DNA of 64,000 bases from Acidobacteriota bacterium. GTDB lineage: Bacteria; Acidobacteriota; Blastocatellia; Pyrinomonadales; Pyrinomonadaceae. Every line of letters begins with the position of its first letter. Position 1 is the stretch's first letter. The stretch is taken from contig JAFAZX010000075.1 in assembly GCA_019239425.1 (NCBI GenBank), positions 1-64,000 of the forward strand, read 5' to 3'. Positions 1-8,513 of this stretch are shown here, piece by piece. The notes below the pieces were generated by a model. That model was not told the DNA's origin and ran no database searches. It saw nothing but the letters and a program-made list of their open reading frames with translations. The position numbers were made by a program, and so were the translations under genes.

Positions 1-1
1 G

Positions 2-916
2 ACCATCGAGTCGGTGGCGAAGTCGGACGCCAACGTCCTCATCGTCGGCGAGTCGGGCACGGGCAAGGAGCTGATCGCCAACGCCATCCACTACAACTCG
101 CTCCGCGCCAAGAAGCCCTTCATCAAGGTCAACTGCGCCGCGCTCCCCAAAGAACTCATCGAGTCGGAACTCTTCGGCCACACCAAGGGGGCGTTCACCG
201 GCGCGCACGCGGACAAGGACGGCCTCATCCAGCACGCCGAAGGCGGCTCTCTGCTCCTGGACGAAATCGCCGAGATGCCGGTCGAGCTTCAGCCGAAGCT
301 TTTGCGCGTCCTGCAGGAGCGCAGCTACCGCAAGCTCGGGTCGGAGCGGACCTACCCCGTGGACTTCCGCCTCATCTCTTCGACGAACCGCCTGCCGGCG
401 GACGCCATCCGCGACGGGGCGCTGCGCGACGACCTCTTCTACCGCATCTCGACCATCACGATTCACGTGCCCCCCCTGCGCGAGCGCAGCGAGGACATCC
501 AGCTCCTCGCCGAGCACTTCCTCAAGATGTACGCGCGCAAGTACCAGCGCTCCATCAGCGGCATCTCGCAGACGGCCTACCAGCGCCTCTTCTCGCACGG
601 GTGGCCGGGCAACGTCCGCGAATTGCAGAACGTCATCGAGCGCGCCGTGCTGCTCGCCAAGAACAACAAGATCGAGCCGGTCGACCTGCCCTTCGACAAC
701 GGCTCGCTGCCCGACAAGGCCGCGGCCGGCCAGGGCTGGGACGTGCCGCCCAACATGACCCTCGAGGAGATCGAGAAGTTCGTCATCGAGCGCACGCTCC
801 AACGCACCGGCGGCAACAAGCAGGCGGCGGCCAACCTCCTCGGCATCTACCGCCCGCGCCTCTACTCGAAGATCAAGAAGTACAAGATCGACATCCCCGC
901 GCTCACGGCCTCTTAA
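2..916 (+). CDS. sigma-54-dependent transcriptional activator, 5' partial
   Basis: C-terminal part of an NtrC-family activator that uses ATP hydrolysis to open sigma-54 promoters. The reading frame is open to the window edge, so the N-terminal receiver or sensor region is missing. Visible are a Walker A (GESGTGKE), the sigma-54-contacting GAFTGA loop, a Walker B (LLLDEIAEM), the sensor region with R-fingers ([10 protein letters not shown]) and the WPGNVREL motif. A Fis-type helix-turn-helix closes the protein ([22 protein letters not shown]). The recognition helix reads [11 protein letters not shown], where this family usually has GI(S/T)R(R/K)TL-type sequence, so the DNA site may be unusual. 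It is followed by a long hairpin and converges on queD. The input signal cannot be inferred because the sensor region is cut off. Confidence 0.95.
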   Translation, partial: TIESVAKSDANVLIVGESGTGKELIANAIHYNSLRAKKPFIKVNCAALPKELIESELFGHTKGAFTGAHADKDGLIQHAEGGSLLLDEIAEMPVELQPKLLRVLQERSYRKLGSERTYPVDFRLISSTNRLPADAIRDGALRDDLFYRISTITIHVPPLRERSEDIQLLAEHFLKMYARKYQRSISGISQTAYQRLFSHGWPGNVRELQNVIERAVLLAKNNKIEPVDLPFDNGSLPDKAAAGQGWDVPPNMTLEEIEKFVIERTLQRTGGNKQAAANLLGIYRPRLYSKIKKYKIDIPALTAS

Positions 917-921
917 AAAGA

Positions 922-998
922 GCGTGGGCCGTAAACGGTAAACCGTGACAGGGAGCGGCCAGACTTCCCTGTCACGGTTTACCGTTTACGGCCCACGC
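922..998. repeat. 33-bp perfect inverted repeat between convergent genes
   Basis: Arms 922-954 and 966-998 are perfect reverse complements around an 11-nt loop. It sits between the ends of the sigma-54 activator and queD, so it may act as a bidirectional terminator, but there is no strong T-tract. The arms contain the word cggtaaaccgt. Arms this long are unusual for a simple terminator and fit the wider set of gene-end palindromes in this window. Confidence 0.85.
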
Positions 999-1004
999 CT
1001 TACT

Positions 1005-1379
1005 TCAGTCCACCTGATAGGTCGCGACGCTCGTCGGCGTCTCGAAGCAGCGCACTTTGTAGATGCGGACGCGTTCGTCGCCGACGCGGGAGGCGACGCG
1101 CTCGAGGACGTAGCGGGCGAGGTTCTCGGCCGAGGGGTTCAGCTCCTCGTCGAAGGGCGGCAGCTCGTTGATGTTTCGATGGTCGAGGTAGGCGACGACC
1201 TCGTCGGCCGCCTCCTTCAACTCGCCGAAATCGACGAGCAGCCCGATGTTGTCTAGCTCGCTCCCGCGCGCGTAAATCTCGATCTTGTAGTTGTGCCCGT
1301 GCAGGTTCTCGCACTTCCCCTTATACCCACGCAACTGGTGCGCGCTCGAAAAGTGGCGCTCAATCATGACTTCGAACAT
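1005..1379 (-). CDS. queD: 6-carboxytetrahydropterin / 6-pyruvoyltetrahydropterin synthase family (QueD)
   Basis: Small cytoplasmic pterin-fold enzyme, most likely 6-carboxy-5,6,7,8-tetrahydropterin synthase, which makes the second intermediate of queuosine/7-deazaguanine biosynthesis from dihydroneopterin triphosphate. Zinc-ligand histidines are visible in the N-terminal FSSAHQL and in NLHGHNY. The catalytic Cys-containing segment (GKCENLHGHNY), LVDFGELK, LDHRNIN and the C-terminal E(T)PTS region are all present. The 124-residue length is normal for the family. The reading frame extends upstream of ATG 1379, but homology begins at MFEVMIERHF, so 1379 is chosen. No other queuosine gene is nearby. 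A 6-pyruvoyltetrahydropterin synthase role cannot be excluded by eye. Confidence 0.9.
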   Translation of the reverse strand: MFEVMIERHFSSAHQLRGYKGKCENLHGHNYKIEIYARGSELDNIGLLVDFGELKEAADEVVAYLDHRNINELPPFDEELNPSAENLARYVLERVASRVGDERVRIYKVRCFETPTSVATYQVD

Positions 1380-1422
1380 GGCCCGAAGTTTAAGGCCGCG
1401 TGTGGGCGTGCGCAAGCAGGGG

Positions 1423-1977
1423 CTAGGCCCCGCCGCCTTCGCGGCGGCGGGGCTCAAGCTGCCTCGTCGTGCTCTCGGTGACGCTAGGCGGGGCGAGTCG
1501 CGCGGGCGGCGACTGTGCCTCTATCTCGGCCGTCCGCCCGCCCGCGGCCGCGGGCGGCGGCGGCAGAGGGTTCGGCACGCCCTTGAAGATCGAGAGATCG
1601 CCGGGCAGGCGGTCTACGTCGCGCGGGAAGCCTTTGACGCTGCGCCGGTAGATGACCACGTCGTAGATGCCGACGCCCACGCCGAGCAGCAGCGAGAGCG
1701 AGACGACGACCCAGAAGATGAGCGCGCCCTGCCCCGTCAGCATGTAGTAGGCGGCGAGCATGAGGCCGGCGAGCCCGATGAAGATGTTGATCCCGCCGTC
1801 GCGCGCGCTCAGGCCGTAGCGGCCCTCCAGCATGTTGTCGAGCCGGTTGTTGAGGAAGGCCGCCCAGCCGATGCGCCGGCCGAGGGCCTGCGACGTGAGC
1901 CGCAGGTCTTCGCCGCAGCCGCGGCAGAACTTCACATTTTCGGTCGGGTTTTCGATTCCGCAACGGGGGCAGTACAT
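1423..1977 (-). CDS. zinc-ribbon membrane protein
   Basis: A 184-residue protein that begins with a zinc ribbon (CPRCG at residues 3-7, then CRGCG about 11 residues later). A short linker is followed by two hydrophobic segments near residues 60-80 and 86-108, separated by a few polar residues, which suggests a membrane hairpin. The C-terminal third is Pro/Ala/Arg-rich and looks disordered. Many bacteria encode such zinc-ribbon plus two-TM proteins without a known function, and none is assigned here. It lies just upstream of queD on the same strand and 67 bp downstream of the dinG stop, so it may be part of that transcription unit. No clear ribosome-binding site precedes the ATG. Confidence 0.8.
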   Translation of the reverse strand: MYCPRCGIENPTENVKFCRGCGEDLRLTSQALGRRIGWAAFLNNRLDNMLEGRYGLSARDGGINIFIGLAGLMLAAYYMLTGQGALIFWVVVSLSLLLGVGVGIYDVVIYRRSVKGFPRDVDRLPGDLSIFKGVPNPLPPPPAAAGGRTAEIEAQSPPARLAPPSVTESTTRQLEPRRREGGGA

Positions 1978-2044
1978 GTTCTCGCTCGAAGCCTCCGTCT
2001 CAACGTCCCACGGACTTACGCGGCCGGGCCGCGGCGTGTTCCGC

Positions 2045-4054
2045 TCAACCGCCCGCCAGTTCCGATTCGAAGACGGCCGCGGCGTCGCGGAGGTCGGAGG
2101 TGATGCGGCAGGGCGGGAGGCTCTGCAGGAAGAGTCGTCCGTAGGAGGCCGTGCGCAGGCGCGGGTCGAGCACGGCGAGCAGGCCGCGGTCGGTGGCCGA
2201 GCGGATGAGGCGGCCCAACCCCTGCTTCAGGGTGATGATGGCCTGCGGGACGCTGTACTCGTAGAAGGAGGAGCCGCCCTGCTCCTCGATGAAGCGCTGA
2301 CGCGCGGCCACCACCGGGTCGGTCGGGACGGCGAAGGGCAGCTTGTCGATGACGACGCACGAGAGCTGCTCGCCGCGCACGTCCACGCCCTGCCAGAAGC
2401 TGGCCGTCGCGAAGAGTACCGCGTTCGGCGTCGTGCGGAACCTCTCCAGTAGCCCGGCCTTCGCCATGCTCCCCTGCACGAAGCAGGGGAAGTCCACCTC
2501 CCCGTGCACGCGCTCGTAGAGTGCGCGCATGCCCGAGAGTGAGGTGGACAGGACGAAAGCCCTGCCCTGCGAGATGTTGAGCAGCTCGACGACCTCCGCG
2601 GCCGCGCGTTCGGCCCACTGCGGGCTGCGCGGTTCGGGCATCCGCGGCGGAAGGTAGAGCACCGCCTGCTCCTCGTAGTTGTAGCCAGAGGACGCGACCA
2701 GCTCGTCGGTCTTCCCCGCCCCGCCTCCTTCACGGTCGCTCTCGTCCGTCTCCGGCGCGAGGCCGAGGCGCTGCTTGATGAAGTCGAAGCTGCCCGCGCT
2801 CGCGAGCGTGGCGGAGGTGAGGACGACCGTCTCGACGCGGTCGAAGAGCTTGTCCTGCAGGAGCGTCGAGACGTCTATCGGCGAGGCGCGCAGGAACGTC
2901 CCGCGCCCCCGCCGCTCGACCCAGTAGACGTAGCGGCGGTCGTCGCCCGCGACGATGAACTCCAGGTTGAAGCGCGACTCGCGGATGCGGCGGATGAGGT
3001 TCTCGACCTCGGGCGGCTTCTCGCGCAGCGCGTCGAGCGTCGTCTCCATGCGCTGCAGCGCGCCGTCGAGCGCGAGGTACGCGTCGCCGAGCGGCGTGGC
3101 CTCTATCTCGCCGCCGTGGCCCTTGCGCGCGAACGTGCCGGGCACGATGGGGTAGCGCCCCTCGTCCGCACGCGCCTCGCGCGCGAAGCCCATCCAGAAC
3201 TGCTCCGCGAAGCGCCCGACGCGGTTCGCCACGCGCGTCAGCTCGCGGTTCAGCGACGCGTCCGTGATGGGCAGCATCTGCAGGTCGCGCAGCATGTCTT
3301 CGAGTTGGAAGTTCGAGACCTGCGCGCCGAAATACTCGGCCGCCACGTCCTCGACCTGGTGCGCCTCGTCGAAGATGACGGCCGAGTAGTCGGGGATGAC
3401 CTGGCCGAACTCGCCGCCGCGAAGCGCCAAGTCTGCGAAGAAGAGGTGGTGGTTGACGATGATGATGTCGGCGTCGGTCGCGCGCTGGCGCATGCGCGTG
3501 ACGTAGCAGGCGTCGTACTCGGCGCACTTCTGCCCCGTGCAGATTTCCGAGCGCGCGTCGATGTGGCGCCAGAAGGAGAGGCTTTCGGGCAGCTCGGCCA
3601 GCTCCGCGCGGTCGCCCGTCTGCGAGTCGCGCGACCAGCGGCGGACGGCGTCGAAGTAGTCGACGTCGTCGAGGCCATCCAGTATCGGCGAGTGCTCGGC
3701 GCGCTTCAGGCGGCTCAGGCAGACGTAGTTCCCGCGCCCCTTCATGTACGCGGCCGAGAATTTTCGCGGGAGCACGCGCTGGAGAAAGGGGATGTCCTTC
3801 TCCATCAGCTGCTCCTGCAGGTTCTTCGTGCCGGTCGAGACGACGACGCGGCCGCCGCGCGCGGCGGCCGCCGCGACGGCCGGGACGAGGTAGGCCAGAG
3901 TCTTCCCCGTCCCCGTCCCCGCCTCGACAATCAGGTGCCGCCGCTCCTCGAACGCGCGCAGGACGGCCCCGGCCATCTCTACCTGACCGGGCCTGTACTC
4001 GTAATCCGGGTGCGCGCGTGCGATGAGGCCATCGGGGCCGAAAATCTCTTCCAC
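2045..4054 (-). CDS. dinG: ATP-dependent DNA helicase, DinG/XPD family
   Basis: Superfamily 2 helicase of the XPD-like DinG/YoaA group, expected to unwind DNA 5'-3' in damage repair and R-loop or forked-substrate processing. Visible are the Q-like motif (YRPGQVEM), Walker A (EAGTGTGKT), four cysteines in the segment expected for the 4Fe-4S domain (YVC, EIC, KC and AC between about residues 110 and 185), the DEAH box (VIFDEAHQVED), motif III/IV region (LTSATLAS) and the C-terminal QGLGRLIRS motif VI. At 669 residues it is normal length. It starts with GTG at 4054; no strong ribosome-binding site is visible. The family is well conserved, but the precise DNA substrate is not readable from sequence. 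Confidence 0.93.
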   Translation of the reverse strand: MEEIFGPDGLIARAHPDYEYRPGQVEMAGAVLRAFEERRHLIVEAGTGTGKTLAYLVPAVAAAAARGGRVVVSTGTKNLQEQLMEKDIPFLQRVLPRKFSAAYMKGRGNYVCLSRLKRAEHSPILDGLDDVDYFDAVRRWSRDSQTGDRAELAELPESLSFWRHIDARSEICTGQKCAEYDACYVTRMRQRATDADIIIVNHHLFFADLALRGGEFGQVIPDYSAVIFDEAHQVEDVAAEYFGAQVSNFQLEDMLRDLQMLPITDASLNRELTRVANRVGRFAEQFWMGFAREARADEGRYPIVPGTFARKGHGGEIEATPLGDAYLALDGALQRMETTLDALREKPPEVENLIRRIRESRFNLEFIVAGDDRRYVYWVERRGRGTFLRASPIDVSTLLQDKLFDRVETVVLTSATLASAGSFDFIKQRLGLAPETDESDREGGGAGKTDELVASSGYNYEEQAVLYLPPRMPEPRSPQWAERAAAEVVELLNISQGRAFVLSTSLSGMRALYERVHGEVDFPCFVQGSMAKAGLLERFRTTPNAVLFATASFWQGVDVRGEQLSCVVIDKLPFAVPTDPVVAARQRFIEEQGGSSFYEYSVPQAIITLKQGLGRLIRSATDRGLLAVLDPRLRTASYGRLFLQSLPPCRITSDLRDAAAVFESELAGG

Positions 4055-4088
4055 GCGGCTATTTTACCGCAGTGGAGGCCGTGTGCGT

Positions 4089-4200
4089 GAATGGCGATTC
4101 AACAAAGAGACACAGAGACACAGCTAAAACACGGCCTCAACTTTAGCCCTCTTCAAGCTGTGTCTCTGTGTCTCTGTAGTTAACTTCCCTCCCGCCATTC
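4089..4200. repeat. palindromic intergenic repeat, 'cagagacacag' family, copy 1
   Basis: Inverted repeat with a 19-bp perfect inner stem (4107-4125 with 4156-4174) made of the word cagagacacagagacac, and an outer 8-bp stem (gaatggcg 4089-4096 with cgccattc 4193-4200). It lies between the dinG start and the end of the Cys-rich peptide gene. Three further copies occur at 9653-9726, 10915-10998 and 38374-38448. Confidence 0.85.
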
Positions 4201-4235
4201 TCAAGGCAGAGAATAAACGGCCGCTCTATGTTCCG

Positions 4236-4529
4236 CTATGAGCACCAGTAGCCGTGGGCGAGCGCCACCGAGTTGGTCTGGCTGCACTTGCCGGGGCCGG
4301 GGTTGCCGGTCGTGCCGCACGCGCGGCAAATCCAGTAGGTGCCCTGTGCGTCGATGTAAACGTCGCGGCAGGGGCCGGACGGGTACTGCGTCCAGCACCC
4401 TTCGAACGTCCAGTCGGCCGCGGCCGGCGCGACGGCGGCGGTGCCCGCGGGACGCGATGCCCCGGTCGCGATAAAGCACGAGGCGAGAACCGCCACCAGG
4501 ATCGAGAATCGGAGTCTGCGTAGAATCAT
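4236..4529 (-). CDS. small Cys-rich secreted protein
   Basis: A 97-residue protein with a typical signal peptide (basic start MILRRLRF, hydrophobic core, small-residue cleavage zone near ATGASRPAG). The mature part carries six cysteines at residues 45, 54, 68, 71, 82 and 96, including a CRAC pair, and is rich in Gly, Pro and Trp. Even cysteine number suggests three disulfides in an extracytoplasmic mini-domain; a CxxC metal site is an alternative. A strong ribosome-binding site (aaaggagacg) precedes ATG 4529. No family is recognised and no function is proposed. It is followed downstream by the first copy of the palindromic repeat and stands alone between dinG and a secreted peptidase. Confidence 0.75.
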   Translation of the reverse strand: MILRRLRFSILVAVLASCFIATGASRPAGTAAVAPAAADWTFEGCWTQYPSGPCRDVYIDAQGTYWICRACGTTGNPGPGKCSQTNSVALAHGYWCS

Positions 4530-4702
4530 CTTACACGTCTCCTTTCTTTTCAGGTCGAAGGAAGAGGCGTGGGGCTTTGGGACACCTGCTCCGGGTGAAA
4601 GACGCGCGGCGGTGAGAGCGCCGCTGCCCGTACGTGTCGGGGTTCGCGGGTGAAGTATGTCTCAGACGGACGGCGAAGACAATAACCTTCTCCGCGCGTC
4701 TC

Positions 4703-6817
4703 TTAATCCTTCGCGTCCGAGCCCAGCGCGGCGAGGGCTCTCTCGGTGGCATGGAGGAGGGCGTCGGGGCCGACGGGGGCGCCGGTGGCGTGCTTCATCC
4801 AGAGGTCTGGGGCGATGTTGCCGGCCGTCGCCATGCGCTCGAACTCGGGGCCGATCTTCCCGGCCTTCTCCATCTGCTCTTCGATCTGGAACGCGATCAT
4901 GTGGCCGAGCGGGTAGTTGGGCAGGTAGAGCGGGTAGTCGATCATGTGCGCGTAGACGGCGAGCAGCACCACGTCGCGCCGCTTGAAGACGGGCGCGTAG
5001 TACCTGTTCCACACGTCGCGCGCGATTGAGAGTTGCGCGGCCTTCAGTTCCGAAGGCGTGGCCCGCGGGTGCTCGTAGAGCCAGTGCCAGGTCTTCATGT
5101 CCACGAGCGACATGCCCGCAATCTCGAAGGTGCCCCAGAAGTCATTGAGCGTCTTGAGGGCCTCGCTCTGCGCGTCGGGTTTCGACAGCCCGAGCAGTTC
5201 GAGGTCTTTGTTCTGGAAGACGAAGGCGAGCGCCTCGGTGAAGGCCGCGTTCGGCACGCCCTGCAGCAGGGTGTGGTCGATGAGGTTGAGCGAGAAGGTC
5301 TGCTCGACGTTGTGGCCGAGTTCGTGGACGGCGATGTTGTAGCCCTTGTAGTTCATCCCGCCCTTCTCGACGCGCGTGCGCAGGTGCGCCTTGGCCTGCC
5401 GCATCCCGGCGCCCAGCGCGTGGCCGGAGCCGCGCGCGGGGTCGACGACGACGTTGGCGGCGATGAGTTCCGCGCGCTCTTTCGAGAAGCCGAGTTTGAC
5501 GAGGATGTTCGGGATGTCTTTCTCGAACGCGGAGGCGGTCGGGTACTTCTTCGAGACTATCTCGTCGAGCTGCGCCTCGCTGTACGCGCCGCGCGCGCGG
5601 AAGCCGTCGTACCAAACGTCGAAGGGTTCGAGCGGTCGGCCGAGCCTCTTCTCGATCAACGCCGCGACGCGGGGGACGAGCGGCGAGGTGAGCACCCGCT
5701 CGAACATCTCGCGGACGCGCTCTTCGGGAATCTCGCGCCCCTCGTTGAAGCTGCGCGCGATGTGCGTCGGCGCGGTCGGCGAGTAAGGGTCGACGCGGCG
5801 CGCCGACTCGAAGGCGAGGAGCATCTTGGCGAAGCGCGTGTCCGGCTCCGGCGCGTCGAGTTTCGCGCCGGCGGAGACTTCGGCGCCGGGCGCGTCGTCG
5901 TCGAAGTCGCGGGCGGTGGTCGGCTTCACTTCATTCGTGAAGGGGTTCCAGTCGTAGCGCGGGTTGTTGACGACGACCGACGGGATGGTCTGCGTCACGA
6001 TGCGCTCGAAGACCTGTTGGACGGCGCGCTGGCGGGCGAGGCCCTCGGCGCCGCCCGCGTAGTCGGCCTTGATCTGGTCGCGCAGGTTCCAGTGACTGAG
6101 CAGGCGCATCTTCGCGGGGAAGAGCCGGCGCCCCTCCCCGTCGACGACGTGGTGCATCCAGACGTTGTAGCCCGCGACGTAGCGCTCGGCCTCGGCCGAC
6201 GCGCGCGCGTTGGCGAGATAGACTTCGGCCGGCACGCGCGAAGAGAACTGCTGCGCGAGCCGCGCCTCGGCCCACTCGCGGCGCGACCAGCGCTCGCCCT
6301 CGCTCAAACGCTGTTCGAGCGTCGTCAGCGGGAAGTTGAGGAGGACGACGAACGCGATCTTCGACTTGAAGAGGTCTTCGGAGAGGTGCGCCGAAGGGTC
6401 GTAGCCGGCGAAGAGGTCGTCTAGGGGCAAGACGGGGCCGACGTCCAGCTCCGACTGCGAGCGGAACTCGCGGCCGATCTCGGCCATGTGGCCGTAGAGC
6501 TGTTCGAGGTTGTGCTCGAAGCGCGCGAACGTCGCGTCGAGCGCCGCCCGGTCGCCCGCGAAGTTCGCGTTGACGAACTCCTCGAACGCGGCGGCGTCGC
6601 CGTCCTCCGCGCGCCAGAAGCGCGACACCTGTCTCAGCCCGCGTTGGGCGCGCGCACGCTGGCCCTCGCCGTACTTCGCCGTCAAAGACGCTTCGAGTTT
6701 CGTCAACGCGTCCTTCATCCAGGCGGGCGGCTCGGCGGTCTGTGCGGTCTGCGCGTTTGCGATTTGGGAAGACAGAAGCATCACGGAGACGAGGACGGCC
6801 GACAGTTTCTTCATCAT
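4703..6817 (-). CDS. secreted HExxH metallopeptidase (gluzincin type)
   Basis: A 704-residue exported protein. Residues 1-23 form a signal peptide ending near SQIANAQ. The zinc site HELGH lies around residue 495, followed 26 residues later by a Glu in TEALAF, the spacing expected for the third zinc ligand in gluzincins such as family M3. The large, mostly helical N-terminal region also fits an M3-like oligopeptidase, but assignment to M3 is an inference. It probably cleaves peptides in the periplasm or outside the cell. Two Met codons (6817 and 6814) begin the frame; the first is used. The gene is monocistronic as far as can be seen, with a palindrome upstream and the Cys-rich peptide gene downstream. 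Confidence 0.8.
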   Translation of the reverse strand: MMKKLSAVLVSVMLLSSQIANAQTAQTAEPPAWMKDALTKLEASLTAKYGEGQRARAQRGLRQVSRFWRAEDGDAAAFEEFVNANFAGDRAALDATFARFEHNLEQLYGHMAEIGREFRSQSELDVGPVLPLDDLFAGYDPSAHLSEDLFKSKIAFVVLLNFPLTTLEQRLSEGERWSRREWAEARLAQQFSSRVPAEVYLANARASAEAERYVAGYNVWMHHVVDGEGRRLFPAKMRLLSHWNLRDQIKADYAGGAEGLARQRAVQQVFERIVTQTIPSVVVNNPRYDWNPFTNEVKPTTARDFDDDAPGAEVSAGAKLDAPEPDTRFAKMLLAFESARRVDPYSPTAPTHIARSFNEGREIPEERVREMFERVLTSPLVPRVAALIEKRLGRPLEPFDVWYDGFRARGAYSEAQLDEIVSKKYPTASAFEKDIPNILVKLGFSKERAELIAANVVVDPARGSGHALGAGMRQAKAHLRTRVEKGGMNYKGYNIAVHELGHNVEQTFSLNLIDHTLLQGVPNAAFTEALAFVFQNKDLELLGLSKPDAQSEALKTLNDFWGTFEIAGMSLVDMKTWHWLYEHPRATPSELKAAQLSIARDVWNRYYAPVFKRRDVVLLAVYAHMIDYPLYLPNYPLGHMIAFQIEEQMEKAGKIGPEFERMATAGNIAPDLWMKHATGAPVGPDALLHATERALAALGSDAKD

Positions 6818-6863
6818 AAGTTTTGCAGGTGAGCGGCGCTTTCAGTCCAGGGCGGGCCTTAAA

Positions 6864-7002
6864 GCTGGGAGCGCGGGCATCCCTGCCCGCAAGCGCGCTT
6901 CAGCGCGCTGACCGTCTGACTCCTTACCTCAACGTCGAGACATGAAGTCTCACGGCCTTCGCGCTGCGCGCTCATGCGGGCAGGGATGCCCGCGCTCCCA
7001 GC
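6864..7002. repeat. 28-bp inverted repeat with long spacer (gcgggcatccctgcccgc type)
   Basis: Arms 6864-6891 and 6975-7002 are perfect reverse complements separated by about 83 nt. Each arm itself contains the near-palindromic word gcgggcatccctgcccgc. The spacer holds further short GC palindromes (aagcgcgctt, agcgcgct). It occupies the region between the peptidase start and the glyA stop. Similar gcgggcatccctgcccgc units recur in intergenic DNA of many high-GC bacteria, which suggests a dispersed repeat rather than a gene-specific regulator. Confidence 0.8.
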
Positions 7003-7034
7003 AACTAGGGGCGGTTGTGAATGTCGAAGCCGCG

Positions 7035-8336
7035 TTAGTCTGCGCCGGCGGCCTCGGCGCCCGGAGCCGTGCGCTGGCGGCGCGGGTAGAGCGGGAAGCG
7101 CGAGGCCAGCTCGTGCACGGACTCCTTGACGCGCGCCTTGACCTCATCGGACTCGGGCTCGTGCAGGACGGCGGCGATGAGGCGCGCGACCTGCCGCATC
7201 TCCTCCTCGCCCATGCCGCGCGTCGTGAGCGCGGGCGTGCCGAGGCGGATGCCCGAAGCGACGAAGGGCTTGTTCGTGTCGAACGGGATGGTGTTCTTGT
7301 TGGCGGTGATCCCGGCGGCTTCGAGCGCCTTCTCGGCCACCTTGCCGGTCACGCCCTTCCCGCCCATGAACACGTCCACGAGGACGAGGTGGTTGTCCGT
7401 CCCGCCCGAGACGAGGCGGAAGCCTTGCTCCTGAAGCTCCGCGGCGAGCGCCTTCGCGTTGGCGAGGATGCGCCGCTGGTAGTCCTTGAACTCTTCTCTC
7501 AAAGCCTCGCCGAAGGCGACGGCCTTGGCGGCGATGATGTGGACGAGCGGGCCGCCCTGTATGCCCGGGAAGACTTTCTTGTCCACGTCGGCCGCGTGCT
7601 CCGACCTGCACATGACGAGGCCGCCGCGCGGGCCGCGCAGAGTCTTGTGCGTGGTCGTCGTCACGTAGTCTGCGTGCGGGACGGGCGAGGGGTGGAGGCC
7701 GGCGGCGACGGGGCCGGCGATGTGCGCGATGTCGGCCATCACGCGCGCGCCGACCGAGCGCGCGATCTCGCCGATGCGCTCGAAGTCGATGATGCGCGGG
7801 TAGGCCGAGGCGCCGCAGACGATCATCTTCGGGTTGTGCTCCTGCGCGAGACGCTCAAGCTCGTCGTAGTCTATCTGCTCCGTGTCGCGCGAGACGCCGT
7901 ACTCGACGACCTTGTAGCTGAAGCCGGAGAAGTTCAAGGGGTGGCCGTGCGTGAGGTGGCCGCCGTGCGAAAGGTTCATGCCGAGGATGGTGTCGCCGTA
8001 CGAGAGGGCCGCGAGGTAGACGGCCATGTTCGCCTGCGAGCCGGAGTGCGGCTGGACGTTGGCGTGCTCGGCGCCGAAGAGTTCCTTGACGCGGTCGATG
8101 GCCGCCTGCTCGACCACGTCCGTGAACTCGCAGCCGCCGTAGTAGCGCTTGCCGACGTAGCCTTCGGCGTACTTGTTCGTGAAGACCGAGCCCATCGCTT
8201 CGAGCACGGCCTCGGAGACGAAGTTCTCCGAGGCGATCAGCTCCAGGCCCTCGGCCTGCCTCCGCACCTCGTCGTCGATGGCGCCCGAGATCAAAGGGTC
8301 AACCTCGGCTAAAGGGGCGTTCAAAAGGTCGCTCAT
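7035..8336 (-). CDS. glyA: serine hydroxymethyltransferase
   Basis: PLP-dependent cytoplasmic enzyme converting serine and tetrahydrofolate to glycine and 5,10-methylenetetrahydrofolate, the main entry to one-carbon metabolism. The protein shows the N-terminal LIASENF segment, [13 protein letters not shown], the SGSQAN substrate loop, [10 protein letters not shown], and the PLP lysine motif [14 protein letters not shown]. At 433 residues it is slightly longer than usual because of a charged C-terminal tail. A strong ribosome-binding site (gggaggag, 8 nt upstream) supports ATG 8336. The gene appears to be transcribed alone. The assignment is secure. Confidence 0.98.
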   Translation of the reverse strand: MSDLLNAPLAEVDPLISGAIDDEVRRQAEGLELIASENFVSEAVLEAMGSVFTNKYAEGYVGKRYYGGCEFTDVVEQAAIDRVKELFGAEHANVQPHSGSQANMAVYLAALSYGDTILGMNLSHGGHLTHGHPLNFSGFSYKVVEYGVSRDTEQIDYDELERLAQEHNPKMIVCGASAYPRIIDFERIGEIARSVGARVMADIAHIAGPVAAGLHPSPVPHADYVTTTTHKTLRGPRGGLVMCRSEHAADVDKKVFPGIQGGPLVHIIAAKAVAFGEALREEFKDYQRRILANAKALAAELQEQGFRLVSGGTDNHLVLVDVFMGGKGVTGKVAEKALEAAGITANKNTIPFDTNKPFVASGIRLGTPALTTRGMGEEEMRQVARLIAAVLHEPESDEVKARVKESVHELASRFPLYPRRQRTAPGAEAAGAD

Positions 8337-8513
8337 CCGCTAGCTCCTCCCGCGTGGTGTCTGTGACGGCTTGTCTTCGGCGGCCTGAATGTTACCTCAC
8401 GCCCCGCCCCGCCGCAACGCAGAGGAAAAGTGGAACCCGAGGCCCCCTCCGACGTAATGCAAGTCTGACGCGCACGCCGCCCGAGCCACAAATAACAAGG
8501 AGACCGTCAAGCA

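Noticed and set aside
5033-6424. 463-residue plus-strand frame opposite the HExxH peptidase
   Set aside because: Shadow frame with Arg/Val/Glu-rich composition and no motif; such frames are common in high-GC DNA and recur across the window.
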